Below are positions 48,699-58,652 of a DNA stretch of 64,000 nucleotides, piece after piece. Positions within the stretch are counted from its first letter, which is position 1. Every line of letters starts with the position of its first letter. The notes beneath the pieces were generated by a model. That model had not been told where the DNA came from and did not search any database. It saw only the letters and a program-made list of their open reading frames with translations. This DNA is from Cognatundibacterium rugosum (GTDB lineage: Bacteria > Pseudomonadota > Gammaproteobacteria > Burkholderiales > Burkholderiaceae_D). The stretch spans positions 62,001-126,000 of the forward strand of contig NZ_JACOGG010000005.1 in assembly GCF_014284365.1 (NCBI RefSeq). The letters run 5' to 3'. Made by a program: the position numbers and the translations under genes.

Positions 48699-49919
48699 TC
48701 AGCGAACCAATTGATTGATCTCGATAATCGGCATCAGCACAGCCAATACGATCATTAATACTACGCCACCCATGGCGAGGATCAGCAGCGGCTCGAGCAT
48801 ATTGGCCATGGTGAGTGCACGTCGCTCCAGATCCAGCTCCTGAGTGTTCGACGCTCGTTCCAGCATGGCAGGCAATTCACCCGTGACTTCACCGGCCCGT
48901 ATCATATGTATCAGCATAGGTGGGAAATGCTTATGCACCGACAAGGCACGTGCCAGGCTGACGCCTTCGCGCACGCTGTTAGTGGCTTCTTCCACCTGCA
49001 GGCGCATCGCCACATTGGACAGGGTTTCACGACTGGTTTGCAGCGCTTTCAGGATGGGCACACCGGAGCCTGTCGTAATCGCCAGCGTGCTGGCAAAACG
49101 CGCCGTATTCAGGCTGCGCTCGAAGCGTCCGTATACCGGCGCGACCAGCAACCAGCGATGCCAGCGCATTTTGACATCCGGATCACGTAATGCGACCCGC
49201 CACAGCGAATACGCACCAACCAGCACGATCGCGACCAGCCAGCCCCAGTTACGCACAAAATCGGAAATCGCCAGCATCATCACCGTCAGGAAAGGCAGCT
49301 TTTGCTTGGTATTGGCGAACACTGACACAATCTGTGGCACCACATAGGTCAGCAAGAAAATCACAATCGCAAACGCGACCACAGTCACGATAGCCGGATA
49401 AGTAAACGCCAGCTTGACCTTCTGCACCAAGGCATTTCGGCGTTCGATATAGTCAGCCAGCTTAGACAGGACGCGTGACAAATGACCGATCTGCTCACCG
49501 GAAGCGACCAGCGCTGTGTAGATTTCAGGGAAGTCATTGGCGTGCTGTTTCAATGCATCCGACAAGGCAGAACCCGCCATTACTTCCGAACGCACTGACG
49601 CCACCAGATCGCGGATAAAGGTGCGTTCAGCCTGATCGAGCAAGGCCGACAAGGCTTGTTCCAGCGGCAGCCCCGCCTCCAGCAAGCTGGCTAACTGGCG
49701 CGTGAACATGGCCAGCTCTATAGTCGATAATTTATCGGCAAACAGTCCGGCCTTCGCCCCAGTCTGACCATCGTTCTTTTGCTGTATCGCCTCGACTGTG
49801 ACCGGCACCAGCCCCTGTGAACGCAAATCACTGCGCGCAGCACGCGCACTGTCGGCATTGACCACGCCTTTACTGACACGGCCTGCGCTGTCGACGGCTT
49901 CATATCGGAATGCTGGCAC
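48699..49919 (-). CDS. gspF: Type II secretion inner-membrane platform protein GspF
   Basis: GspF is the polytopic platform protein of the type II system. The 406 residues have two homologous cytoplasmic domains, each followed by membrane helices, with the signatures FTRQLASLLEAGLPLEQAL and ARFASTLAITTGSGVPILKALQ (about residues 275-296). The N-terminus MPAFRYEAVDSAGRVSKG is typical. It is 4 bp after gspE and 11 bp before gspC. Confidence 0.97.
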   Translation of the reverse strand: MPAFRYEAVDSAGRVSKGVVNADSARAARSDLRSQGLVPVTVEAIQQKNDGQTGAKAGLFADKLSTIELAMFTRQLASLLEAGLPLEQALSALLDQAERTFIRDLVASVRSEVMAGSALSDALKQHANDFPEIYTALVASGEQIGHLSRVLSKLADYIERRNALVQKVKLAFTYPAIVTVVAFAIVIFLLTYVVPQIVSVFANTKQKLPFLTVMMLAISDFVRNWGWLVAIVLVGAYSLWRVALRDPDVKMRWHRWLLVAPVYGRFERSLNTARFASTLAITTGSGVPILKALQTSRETLSNVAMRLQVEEATNSVREGVSLARALSVHKHFPPMLIHMIRAGEVTGELPAMLERASNTQELDLERRALTMANMLEPLLILAMGGVVLMIVLAVLMPIIEINQLVR

Positions 49920-49923
49920 GGCC

Positions 49924-51354
49924 TTACTCCTTGGTCACGCGAAGTAATTCTTCCGGCGTCGTAATGCCGCTGGCTAACCAGCGCTCGCCATCTTCACGCA
50001 TGGTTTTCATGCCATCCTTTTGTGCCGCAGCACGAATTTCAGCCTCTGATGCCTGGTGGTGAATCTGAGCGCGAATTTCCTCGGTAGTCTGCAATAATTC
50101 ATACACACCCACCCGGCCCTGATAGCCGGTATGTCCGCAATGATCGCAGCCAACCGCATGCCATCTGCCACCTTCTTCGCGACGGCAATGGGTACACAGC
50201 TTACGCACCAGACGTTGCGCAACCACGCCCAACAGTGACGACGACAACAGGAAGGGTTCTATGCCCATGTCCAGCAAACGCGTGACCGCTGCTGCGGAAT
50301 CATTGGTATGCAGCGTAGCCAACACCAAATGGCCGGTCAGCGAAGCCTGCACTGCGATCTGCGCAGTTTCCAGATCGCGGATTTCACCGATCATGATCAC
50401 ATCCGGATCCTGACGCAAAATCGCACGCAAGGCCTTGGCAAAGCTCATATCGATACGTGCATTGACCTGAGTCTGTCCGACGCCCGCCAATTCATATTCA
50501 ATAGGGTCTTCTACCGTCAGAATATTGGTGGTACCGGCATTCACACGCGACAAGGCAGCATACAAGGTGGTGGTTTTACCCGAACCAGTCGGCCCGGTCA
50601 CCAGCACGATGCCATGCGGCTGTGCGATCAGCTTATCAAACTGATTCAGCACATCCTGACTCATGCCCAGATGACCTAAATCCAATCGTCCGGCTTCTTT
50701 GTCCAGCAAGCGCAGTACAGCGCGCTCGCCGTGTCCGGTCGGCAGCGTAGAGACACGTACATCAACCGGCTTACCCCCGATACGCAAGGTGATGCGGCCA
50801 TCCTGCGGCAAACGTTTTTCGGCGATATCTAACTGCGCCATGATTTTGATACGCGAAATCAGCGAAGCATGGATCGCCTTACGTGGTCTGACCACATCCC
50901 GCAAAGCGCCGTCGACACGGAAACGCACCACGGAAATCTGTTCAAATGGTTCGATATGAATATCCGACGCACCGTCACGCAAGGCCTGGGTCAGCAAGGC
51001 ATTAATCATACGTATCACTGGCGCATCGTCGGCCGACTCCAGCAAATCCTCCACTGCAGGCATGTCTGACATCAGTTTGGCCAGATCCAGATCTGATTCG
51101 ACCTCGCCCACGACATCGGCCGCATCTCCGCCAGAACCCGCATAGGTCTTAGCGATCAGCGCAGCCAGCGCATCCTGCGACAGCAAACTGAATTTGACTT
51201 TGCCAAACTTTCTGCCGACTTCAGCAATCGCCGTGGCCGGCGTCTTGTCAGATAAAGAGATTTCTACTGGCGCTTCCGGCAAAGCTGTGTCGCGGCTGGC
51301 GAGTATAGAAAAATCACGCGCAAACCCAAATGGCAATAAGCGATTTTCCAGCAT
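49924..51354 (-). CDS. gspE: Type II secretion ATPase GspE
   Basis: GspE powers pseudopilus assembly. The 476 residues contain an N-terminal GspL-binding domain, the Asp box, Walker A GPTGSGKTTTLY, the Walker B region DPDVIMIGEIRDLETA, the His box TGHLVLATLHTND, and a tetracysteine zinc site (CTHC...CDHC). All catalytic motifs are intact. It lies between gspD and gspF with gaps of 2 and 4 bp. Confidence 0.98.
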   Translation of the reverse strand: MLENRLLPFGFARDFSILASRDTALPEAPVEISLSDKTPATAIAEVGRKFGKVKFSLLSQDALAALIAKTYAGSGGDAADVVGEVESDLDLAKLMSDMPAVEDLLESADDAPVIRMINALLTQALRDGASDIHIEPFEQISVVRFRVDGALRDVVRPRKAIHASLISRIKIMAQLDIAEKRLPQDGRITLRIGGKPVDVRVSTLPTGHGERAVLRLLDKEAGRLDLGHLGMSQDVLNQFDKLIAQPHGIVLVTGPTGSGKTTTLYAALSRVNAGTTNILTVEDPIEYELAGVGQTQVNARIDMSFAKALRAILRQDPDVIMIGEIRDLETAQIAVQASLTGHLVLATLHTNDSAAAVTRLLDMGIEPFLLSSSLLGVVAQRLVRKLCTHCRREEGGRWHAVGCDHCGHTGYQGRVGVYELLQTTEEIRAQIHHQASEAEIRAAAQKDGMKTMREDGERWLASGITTPEELLRVTKE

Positions 51355-51356
51355 GA

Positions 51357-53552
51357 TTATTTGCTTTCTTTACCGGCCTGTGGCGCTTGCTTCGTCTTCG
51401 CACTATCAACAGGCAGCATCAGCTTGCCCTTCTCCATACGCATAGAAAAATCCATCATATCGCCACTGCGGCTAGGTGCTACCTGACCCTGTATGTAGTC
51501 GTAACGATCCAGCGATATGCTATTGCTCTGCTCTGCATTGCGCACCACGATAGGACGCAGGAACACCATCAGATTGGTCTTGCCACGTTTCGCAGTCTGG
51601 TATTTAAACAAATTGCCAACCAAGGGCAAATCACCCAACAGAGGAACTTTTTCATTCGTATCTGATGCGCTGTCTTCCATCAAACCACCCAGCGCCAGAA
51701 TTTCACCATCTTCCACCAGCACATTGGTCGCAATAGAACGCTGTTTGGTAATCAGCCCTGCAGCTGTCGTGGTTGCCGCCTCGTCCACACTGGAACTTTC
51801 CTGATAGATCGCAAGCTTGACCGTACCACCTTCAGAAATTTGCGGCTTGACGGTCAGTTTCAAACCAATTTCCTTGCGTTCTATGGTCTGGAAAGGATTC
51901 ACGCCAGCGCCACCGGTCGAGGTGGAGGTCGTGAACTGACCAGTCACGAAAGGAACATTTTTACCAACCACCATTTTGGCTTCTTCATTATCCAGCGTCA
52001 GCAGATTCGGCATCGACAGGATATTGGTGCCACTCATGCCTTGCAAGGCATGTGCCACCGCACCCAGGCCCAGTTTGCCACCGATCTGGCGGAACAAACC
52101 TACCGTCAGACCATTTGACGGCGACGGTGTTTTGGATGTCGCGAGGCTCAGCAGATTATTGCCGTCTTTGGTGAACACACTGCCACCACCGACACGGTAT
52201 TTACTATCGCTGTCACCGGTCAGGGCTGCCCATTGCACGCCGAATTCATCGGCTTTATCTGCGGCCACTTCGACGATCAGCGCCTCGACATACACCTGGG
52301 CACGGCGTGCATCGAGCTGATCGATCACAGCACGCAGATTTTTATATACCGCGTCGCTGGCTGTAATGATCAGTGTATTGGTTGCTGCATCGGCCTGAAT
52401 AAAACCGGCAGCACCACCAGCAGTGCCGGAGGCCGCACTATTACTGCCTGAGGCCTGAGGCAAACCACCACCAGTCACACCGGTATTTGAACCCGCATTC
52501 CCCAGCGAAAAACCGGTACCGGTTTGTGCACCCGCACCTGCGCCGCCCGCTGGCGTGCTACCGCCAGTATTCGACAAGCCCGAACTGGCAGGCTGGGCAC
52601 TGGTGTCGCCAGTCACGATAGAACGCAGGGTTGCCGCCAGCTTCACCGCCTCAGCGTTGCGCAGATAGACCACATGTACATTGCCCGGCAAGCTGGTAGG
52701 CTGATCCAGTTTGGCAACAATGGATTTCACCAGGTTGGCACGCGCTACCGAAGGGGCTCGCAACAGCAAAGAATTGGTACGGGAATCCGCCATCAGTATG
52801 GTGCGGCCCGCATCCGGCGCACCGGCACTGTTCTCGGTCAGACGGGTCACCATCACCGCCAGATCACTCGCGATGGCGTGCTTGACCGGGATCACATCCA
52901 GATCCACTGCGGCCGGTACATCCAGCGACGCAATGATCTTATTCAGACGCTTCAGATTATCCGCATAATCGGTGATCACTACCGAGTTATTGCCCGGATT
53001 GGCATTGATGGTATTGTTCGGCGAAATCAGCGGGCGCAGGATAGTCACCACGTTCGCTGCCGATTCATAATTCAGGCGGTACACCTGGGTCGCGACCTGA
53101 TCGCCTTTGACGGATTCAGCACGTTCGCCCTGGATAGAACTGGTGGGGCCAGGCTGCAGCTTGGCATCCGCCTCTGGCACCACTTTATAAAAACCATCGG
53201 CATACACCACCGAATAACCTTGCAGACGCAAAGTAGAAGTCAGCAACTTGAAGGCCTGTTCCTTGGTCAGTGATTTTTCTGAGACCAGATTGATTTGCCC
53301 TTTAACGCGCGGATCGATGATGAAAGTCATGCCGGTGTAGTGACCGATGGCTTTCACGACGGCTTCGATATCGGCCGCTACAAAGTTCAGATCGACGGTA
53401 CTGGCAGCGGGGTTCTGTGCATAGACCGGTGTCACCGCAAAGCAGGCTGCCACCAGCGCAGCAGCACTGGCCAACGCAGATAACGGGTACTTAGGTTTGC
53501 ATAAGGAATGGCTGATCATGGCTGCCTTGTTTTTTGTTGGATATGTTTTCAT
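51357..53552 (-). CDS. gspD: Type II secretion secretin GspD
   Basis: GspD forms the outer-membrane channel. The 731 residues have a signal peptide (cleavage near VYA-QN, residue 45), N0-N3 domains, and a secretin domain with VPLLGDLPLVGNLFKYQ. The N3 domain is interrupted by a long Gly/Ser/Ala-rich linker (about 318-385). It overlaps the gspN stop by 4 bp. No pilotin gene is adjacent and the N-terminus is not a lipoprotein, so outer-membrane targeting may need an unlinked factor. Confidence 0.97.
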   Translation of the reverse strand: MKTYPTKNKAAMISHSLCKPKYPLSALASAAALVAACFAVTPVYAQNPAASTVDLNFVAADIEAVVKAIGHYTGMTFIIDPRVKGQINLVSEKSLTKEQAFKLLTSTLRLQGYSVVYADGFYKVVPEADAKLQPGPTSSIQGERAESVKGDQVATQVYRLNYESAANVVTILRPLISPNNTINANPGNNSVVITDYADNLKRLNKIIASLDVPAAVDLDVIPVKHAIASDLAVMVTRLTENSAGAPDAGRTILMADSRTNSLLLRAPSVARANLVKSIVAKLDQPTSLPGNVHVVYLRNAEAVKLAATLRSIVTGDTSAQPASSGLSNTGGSTPAGGAGAGAQTGTGFSLGNAGSNTGVTGGGLPQASGSNSAASGTAGGAAGFIQADAATNTLIITASDAVYKNLRAVIDQLDARRAQVYVEALIVEVAADKADEFGVQWAALTGDSDSKYRVGGGSVFTKDGNNLLSLATSKTPSPSNGLTVGLFRQIGGKLGLGAVAHALQGMSGTNILSMPNLLTLDNEEAKMVVGKNVPFVTGQFTTSTSTGGAGVNPFQTIERKEIGLKLTVKPQISEGGTVKLAIYQESSSVDEAATTTAAGLITKQRSIATNVLVEDGEILALGGLMEDSASDTNEKVPLLGDLPLVGNLFKYQTAKRGKTNLMVFLRPIVVRNAEQSNSISLDRYDYIQGQVAPSRSGDMMDFSMRMEKGKLMLPVDSAKTKQAPQAGKESK

Positions 53553-54322
53553 TTGAACTCTAACGCGATTACATCCTTGTCGCCGTCTTTGCGGCGCTGC
53601 CCCAGCAAATTCAGTAAATTTGCCAACTTTGCTTCATGCCCTTCTTGCGCCCAGGCTTTGCCGGAAAACTGAAACCGGCCTCCTGTTACTGCGCCCTTAC
53701 CACTTAACATCATCGGACCGGTGACGGTCATTAATCCCACATCTGCATTCAAACCACGCAAATCAAAACGCATTTCATAGCTACCCAAAGGCTTGACCGG
53801 TGATAAACGCGATGCCATCTCAGTCATCATCAGCTGTAACTGCCCATGCGCTTCGAATTGATTCGCCGATCTGGAAAAACGCAGATTCTGCCAGCTCAGA
53901 TGCATCTTACCGGTCGGACCTATCGTATTCAAAGGCGCGCCCAAACCTTCCAATCGCTCCGTCGGCAATACCAACACCGAGGGGCTTACATAAAAATCCG
54001 AAAAATTTCCATTCAGCCTGACCGGCTGTGCCAGAGACTGAGCATTGCTCAGCTCCACATCCAGCTGACCGAGCAACAGCAAAGGCGAAATCTTCCAGCC
54101 AAAACGGCCCGGAAACAAGGGCGTAACCAGTCCATTTTTATCTGCCGCCACGCCAACAAAGGCCGAGCCTGTCCAGAACGACCCCTGCACATCACCCAGG
54201 CTCAAACGTCCATTGCTTTGCTTTTCTAATACCATCCCGAGCCAGCTGGCCGGTAAAAAAAACAGGATGGTGATCAACACACTGAGCAGCGGGATCAGCA
54301 ACCAGACTATACGTTTCATCAT
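53549..54322 (-). CDS. gspN: Type II secretion system protein GspN
   Basis: GspN is an accessory membrane protein found in some type II systems. I use ATG 54322 (MMKRIVWLL), giving 257 residues; the listed longer frame adds seven. One N-terminal membrane helix (about 5-26) precedes a periplasmic domain with the family-type features SLGDVQGSFWTGSAFVGV and GPTGKMHLSWQ. It sits between gspM and gspD. Confidence 0.92.
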   Translation of the reverse strand: MMKRIVWLLIPLLSVLITILFFLPASWLGMVLEKQSNGRLSLGDVQGSFWTGSAFVGVAADKNGLVTPLFPGRFGWKISPLLLLGQLDVELSNAQSLAQPVRLNGNFSDFYVSPSVLVLPTERLEGLGAPLNTIGPTGKMHLSWQNLRFSRSANQFEAHGQLQLMMTEMASRLSPVKPLGSYEMRFDLRGLNADVGLMTVTGPMMLSGKGAVTGGRFQFSGKAWAQEGHEAKLANLLNLLGQRRKDGDKDVIALEFK

Positions 54323-54349
54323 GCCATTACCTAAATTACACACTGACCA

Positions 54350-54853
54350 TTACTGCAAATTGGCACGTTGTTGTCTCAGCGTCAGATTCACATTGACCTG
54401 ACCAGTTTCCGGCAAGGCATTCAGTTTGGCCTCATCCACCACCACACGCGCAGATTTTTGTAGTTCCACCAGCCATTCCATCACGTTGGCATAGGAAGCA
54501 GACTGTATCTGTAAGCGCACCACTTCATCCACCACACTCAGGGTCTGCGCTTTCATGCCACGCGCACTTAAAGAATTTTCTATCGATTCACGGCTGACTG
54601 GCTCCACCATCTGATTCAGATTGGCAGCCAGTTGCGCGTATTGATTATTCATCGCCGTCATTTCAGCCAGCTTTTGACGGTTTTGCGGTATCTCTTTTTG
54701 CAAGCGGGCGACACCGCTTAAAGCCGGATCAATCAGTATCATAAACAGCAAAGTGAGTAACAGCACCACGGCGGCTGCGCTCAGCATTTTTTGCTCACGC
54801 GGATTACGCGCATTCCAGTACAGGAAAAACTGAGCCAGTAATTCTTTTTGCAT
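54350..54853 (-). CDS. gspM: Type II secretion system protein GspM
   Basis: GspM is an inner-membrane component that pairs with GspL. The 167 residues have a short cytoplasmic segment, one membrane helix (about 25-45), a coiled-coil-like stretch, and a ferredoxin-like periplasmic domain (YANVMEWLVELQKSARVVVDEA). It shares one base with the gspL stop. Confidence 0.94.
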   Translation of the reverse strand: MQKELLAQFFLYWNARNPREQKMLSAAAVVLLLTLLFMILIDPALSGVARLQKEIPQNRQKLAEMTAMNNQYAQLAANLNQMVEPVSRESIENSLSARGMKAQTLSVVDEVVRLQIQSASYANVMEWLVELQKSARVVVDEAKLNALPETGQVNVNLTLRQQRANLQ

Positions 54854-56106
54854 TATTTTTTTCCTCCGGCTGAAATATGCAATACCCCGTCCGAACCGGC
54901 TTCCATTTTCAACGCTTGCTCTGCCAGTGCCTGCCGCAGTTCATCCACCGGAACACCGGATACGGATTTGAGTTTCACATGCAGGGCATGATCCTTAAAT
55001 TCGACATACGTGATAGCAGCGCCTTTGCCCGCCATCACCCTGTCCCAGACCTGAGCAAACTGCGCATCCAGAATGGCAAAGTCATTTTGTGCAAATTGGC
55101 CGGACAGGCGTCGGGCCTGATCCAGTTTCTGCTCCATTTGCTTAGGCAAATCTGAACTCAGCGTATCCTTCGGAAAGCTGGAGCGGTAAGTCTGTACGAT
55201 GGCGTCATTCATCGCTTTGGCTTCGCGCTTCAGCGTGAACCATTCAAAATTCAATGCGGCGATATTCACCAACACTACAGCCGCAGCCAGCCCCAGCGGC
55301 CAGCGCCAGGCAGCCCAGTCTATTGCCGGTTTGTGCAACGCTGAAATATCGAGCATCAGATCCGGCACGCGTGCCGATACCGATGCCAGACGACTACTCC
55401 AGTTCAATGCCGCAAAACTCCAGTCTGTGCCCAGTCCTGTGCTTTGCGCGATGCTCTGCACCGCCTGCAATTCCTGCGCCGGCACCAGTACATGCAGCGC
55501 CGTGCCGCCAGCAATCAGGTTCAGCATGCGTAACGCGTCTTCGGTGCTGGTATCCGCCAGACTCAGACCGGCACCGTCGAGCACGCCTTTTCTGAGGCTG
55601 ATCTCAGTATAGCCTTCTGCTGTTTCGAAAGCGGCACTCGCCGCATCCATAGCGGGCGCGGCTTCCAGCAGCAATTGGGCTGGAAACGCAGTAATCTTGC
55701 GGACATTCCAATCTTTGACCAGATTGGCTGCGGTCTCCAGCCAGGCACGATCAGTCACAGCAACCTGCACCTTACCATCGGATACTTCACCGGCGACCAT
55801 GGCGGCGTCCGCCGGGTCCGAACTCAGTTGTTCTTCGATCAGATTCGGCAAAGCCTGCTTGAGCTTGGCAGCAGTCATCGGGGGCACGGCCACGCTGAGC
55901 AAACTGACATCCGACGCAGCCAGCAGCAGCGATAACTGGCGCGCACCGTCGGCCAGACTGCGCAATTGTGCCAGCGTCTGCTGCCCTTGCTGCATCAGTT
56001 GCCCTTCGGCGGAATACAGCGCAAAAGACAAAGGGTTAGTTAGCCAGTCAGGGCGGGACTGCGCCACACCCCTGGGGGGCAAAGAAATATACAGTGTACT
56101 TGCCAT
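54853..56106 (-). CDS. gspL: Type II secretion system protein GspL
   Basis: GspL recruits the GspE ATPase to the membrane. The 417 residues form an actin-like cytoplasmic domain (about 1-245), one membrane helix (about 267-287), and a ferredoxin-like periplasmic domain (ITYVEFKDHALHVKLKSVSG). The length and order are typical, and it overlaps gspM by one base. Confidence 0.95.
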   Translation of the reverse strand: MASTLYISLPPRGVAQSRPDWLTNPLSFALYSAEGQLMQQGQQTLAQLRSLADGARQLSLLLAASDVSLLSVAVPPMTAAKLKQALPNLIEEQLSSDPADAAMVAGEVSDGKVQVAVTDRAWLETAANLVKDWNVRKITAFPAQLLLEAAPAMDAASAAFETAEGYTEISLRKGVLDGAGLSLADTSTEDALRMLNLIAGGTALHVLVPAQELQAVQSIAQSTGLGTDWSFAALNWSSRLASVSARVPDLMLDISALHKPAIDWAAWRWPLGLAAAVVLVNIAALNFEWFTLKREAKAMNDAIVQTYRSSFPKDTLSSDLPKQMEQKLDQARRLSGQFAQNDFAILDAQFAQVWDRVMAGKGAAITYVEFKDHALHVKLKSVSGVPVDELRQALAEQALKMEAGSDGVLHISAGGKK

Positions 56107-56113
56107 TTTTTAT

Positions 56114-57130
56114 TTAATTTTCCCTGACCCAAAGCACATTGGTCGTTGCATCATCCGCCCGCTCGATCAGCGCACTGACATCCAAAGCGGAACGGTTCAT
56201 TTTTACTTTTCCATTCACTACAAAAAAATTGGTCCAGACCTGCGCATCTTTTTCCGTCATCCCCTTGGCTTTCTCAGGAAAACGGTTTTGAAAATCAGGC
56301 AAATCACGGAAATAAGCACGGTCACGGCTGGCAACGATCAGTGCCGCATCCCCCATGCTGACGCCATTGATGCGGGCAGACAGCACTTCCGGTGATGCAG
56401 TATTGAGATTAATCGGCGTAATTCCGCCGCGACGAGGCAGAACGGTGACATAGAATCGCAACTTGAGCAACATTTCCGGGGTAAATCCGGGTACGGACAG
56501 CAAATCATCGACCTGCATAAAGCGTAAATACTGCACTTCAAATTGTGCATTGCCGGGCTGATCGGTGACGGTTTTATTCGGATCGGGTGGCGCACTGTCG
56601 GGTGCACCTTTAGGTACCACCGGTTTGCTCTGAGTTTGTGCCAGTACCGCAGCGGCACGTTTTGCCAGTTCCGGACTCATACGCAGATTGGTGAGCAAGC
56701 GCGCAAAAACCGCAACTTCTCTCGCATCTGCCATGCCGTCGGTGGCCAGATTATTCAGGTTATACAGCGCTTGTGCATCGACGATTTGGCCGGACAGACT
56801 GGCCTCGCTGGCATCGGTATCCGCACGTCCGTTTTCCACGTATTGATCGAGCCGGGTATCTTCCAGCTTGACCGACCAGGGTTCGCCCAGATGATCAACT
56901 TTGGCCGACTGACGCGCGTCTTCGCGCAGGATCAGACGGGCCCAGTCGATGGCGCCACGCAAAATCCATTTTTTTTGTAATTGCATGCGCTGATTTTCTA
57001 TCGAGCGCACCTGCACCTGCTGCTCCCAGAACAGGCTGGCGACTATGGTAATAGCCAGTGTGGTCAACAGCAGTGCTGTGACGACAGCCACACCGCTTTG
57101 TTTTTTCTGTGCTTTGCGTGGAGTCGCCAT
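56114..57130 (-). CDS. gspK: Type II secretion minor pseudopilin GspK
   Basis: GspK caps the pseudopilus tip. The 338 residues start with a short basic leader and the prepilin-like segment GVAVVTALLLTTLAITIVAS, lacking the Glu5 found in other pseudopilins, as is normal for GspK. A large globular domain with LYNLNNLAT and TPINLNTASPEVLSARI follows. It shares one base with the gspJ stop. Confidence 0.96.
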   Translation of the reverse strand: MATPRKAQKKQSGVAVVTALLLTTLAITIVASLFWEQQVQVRSIENQRMQLQKKWILRGAIDWARLILREDARQSAKVDHLGEPWSVKLEDTRLDQYVENGRADTDASEASLSGQIVDAQALYNLNNLATDGMADAREVAVFARLLTNLRMSPELAKRAAAVLAQTQSKPVVPKGAPDSAPPDPNKTVTDQPGNAQFEVQYLRFMQVDDLLSVPGFTPEMLLKLRFYVTVLPRRGGITPINLNTASPEVLSARINGVSMGDAALIVASRDRAYFRDLPDFQNRFPEKAKGMTEKDAQVWTNFFVVNGKVKMNRSALDVSALIERADDATTNVLWVREN

Positions 57131-57813
57131 CAGCTCGCTCCCAGCAAAAACACTTTAATCATGGGCGCGTCCCGTCCCTGAACTTGTAGCGAGACTTCCA
57201 GCCCTGACAGTTTTTCTGTTTTTGGACCATGCGGGACTGGCGGAAAGGCCGGATTCTGCGGCGTTTGCCCGCCCGGATTCTGTACGTCATTGCCACCGAC
57301 ACGCCAACCGGTTTCGCCCTGCTTCCAGGTGCGCATCGCGATCGAATTCACGCCAGTTTGTAAGGTGATGACGCGTGCGCCGTCAGTATCACCGATGGCA
57401 CTTTCCCAGTCACGCTCTAAGGCCAGAATTTCACGCTGCGGCGGCAATTCGCGGCGTCCCAGCGCACCTTCCACCACACTGTAAGCCACCACCTGATAGC
57501 GAACTGGCTGCCCATCCTCAAAAACGGAACGTATCAACACCAGTTTATTACCCGCCGCATTGAGTACACTGCGTCCCGGCAGCATGACCGCATCCATCAG
57601 GTGGGCGCAATCATTCTCCATCTGGGCAAATGCGAGTTGTATGCCACGGGTCTGGGCCATGTCGGCATTCAAAGCCTGGCGCGCACGCACGATGCTATCC
57701 AGTCCGCGCCAGCCCAGCACGGCGACGATCGCCAGGATAGTGATCGCTACCAATAATTCGATTAAGGTAAATCCCGCGCTGCGCGTGAGCTTGAGCTTGA
57801 CCTTATAAGGCAT
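57130..57813 (-). CDS. gspJ: Type II secretion minor pseudopilin GspJ
   Basis: The 227 residues begin with a basic leader and the prepilin motif GFTLIELLVAITILAIVAVLG, cleaved by the prepilin peptidase between G and F. The typical GspJ stretch FAQMENDCAHLMD follows. The start overlaps gspI by 11 bp. The protein is somewhat long because of a Pro-rich loop near the C-terminus (QNPGGQTPQNPAFPPVP). Confidence 0.95.
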   Translation of the reverse strand: MPYKVKLKLTRSAGFTLIELLVAITILAIVAVLGWRGLDSIVRARQALNADMAQTRGIQLAFAQMENDCAHLMDAVMLPGRSVLNAAGNKLVLIRSVFEDGQPVRYQVVAYSVVEGALGRRELPPQREILALERDWESAIGDTDGARVITLQTGVNSIAMRTWKQGETGWRVGGNDVQNPGGQTPQNPAFPPVPHGPKTEKLSGLEVSLQVQGRDAPMIKVFLLGAS

Positions 57814-58189
57814 TTGGCACCACCTGGGTCAGCTTGATAATCCGGCGTTCAGGTTTGCTAATTTCAGTCACATAGACTTCAACCCGCCGGAATGAGGGAT
57901 TCGGTGTGGCGATTACGTGTTCTTCACACATGAGTTTGAGTTCGGCTTGCGGGCATTCAAAACTGCGCTCACCCAGTGCTGGCCATTCACGTGCCAGGCG
58001 TATTTGTGCCAGCCGGTTTTCGGCAGACCAGGTGGCCATCATGGCGGCGCGCAAGTCGCCACTATTCTGTGTCAGGCTGCCTATCGCGCGCAGGCTGGCA
58101 CTCAGTGCCGTACCCACAATCACCAGTGCGACCAAGACTTCAAGCAGGGTAAATCCCTGCTGACGCGTAGACAAAGACTTACTCAACAT
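57803..58189 (-). CDS. gspI: Type II secretion minor pseudopilin GspI
   Basis: This 128-residue pseudopilin has the leader and motif QGFTLLEVLVALVIVGTAL and the family pattern ATWSAENRLAQIRLAREWP. It forms the tip complex with GspJ and GspK. It overlaps gspH and gspJ by 11 bp each, indicating close translational coupling. Confidence 0.95.
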   Translation of the reverse strand: MLSKSLSTRQQGFTLLEVLVALVIVGTALSASLRAIGSLTQNSGDLRAAMMATWSAENRLAQIRLAREWPALGERSFECPQAELKLMCEEHVIATPNPSFRRVEVYVTEISKPERRIIKLTQVVPNAL

Positions 58190-58649
58190 TGAAATGACCT
58201 ACTCCATCCGCCTGTATGCTGACTGAGGCATCACCTGAGCGCAGTGTCAGCACAAAAGGCTTATCCACCGGCTCGCGTCCAAACACAACACGCGCAGCCA
58301 GTGCACCATTGGCTGCGGGCGGGTCCATCAGCAATTCCATAGGAGAGACTTCAAACTGCCGCTCACGCAATAACTCATCCTTGAGCGGCGACCATTGTTG
58401 GTCCTGACGTATTAAAAAGCGGTAGGCAAACTGGTCGGCTTCAAAAGCCACTGGCAAATTGCGCAGTATGGCTTCATCACGCGCCAGTTGCAGCAAAGAC
58501 GCGATGCGCTTGGCATCGGTTTCCAGACGCTGACGCTCACCGGGCATGGCATTCAGACTGACCATACCCAGCATGATGCCGGCGATCACGACCACCACCA
58601 GCATTTCAAGCAAAGTGAAACCACGTTGCCGGCGCAATACTGCTTTCAC
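58179..58649 (-). CDS. gspH: Type II secretion minor pseudopilin GspH
   Basis: The 156 residues have the leader and motif RGFTLLEMLVVVVIAGIML, then a GspH domain with ASLLQLARDEAILRNLPVAFE. It sits between gspG (3-bp gap) and gspI (11-bp overlap). Confidence 0.94.
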   Translation of the reverse strand: MKAVLRRQRGFTLLEMLVVVVIAGIMLGMVSLNAMPGERQRLETDAKRIASLLQLARDEAILRNLPVAFEADQFAYRFLIRQDQQWSPLKDELLRERQFEVSPMELLMDPPAANGALAARVVFGREPVDKPFVLTLRSGDASVSIQADGVGHFNVE

Positions 58650-58652
58650 AGA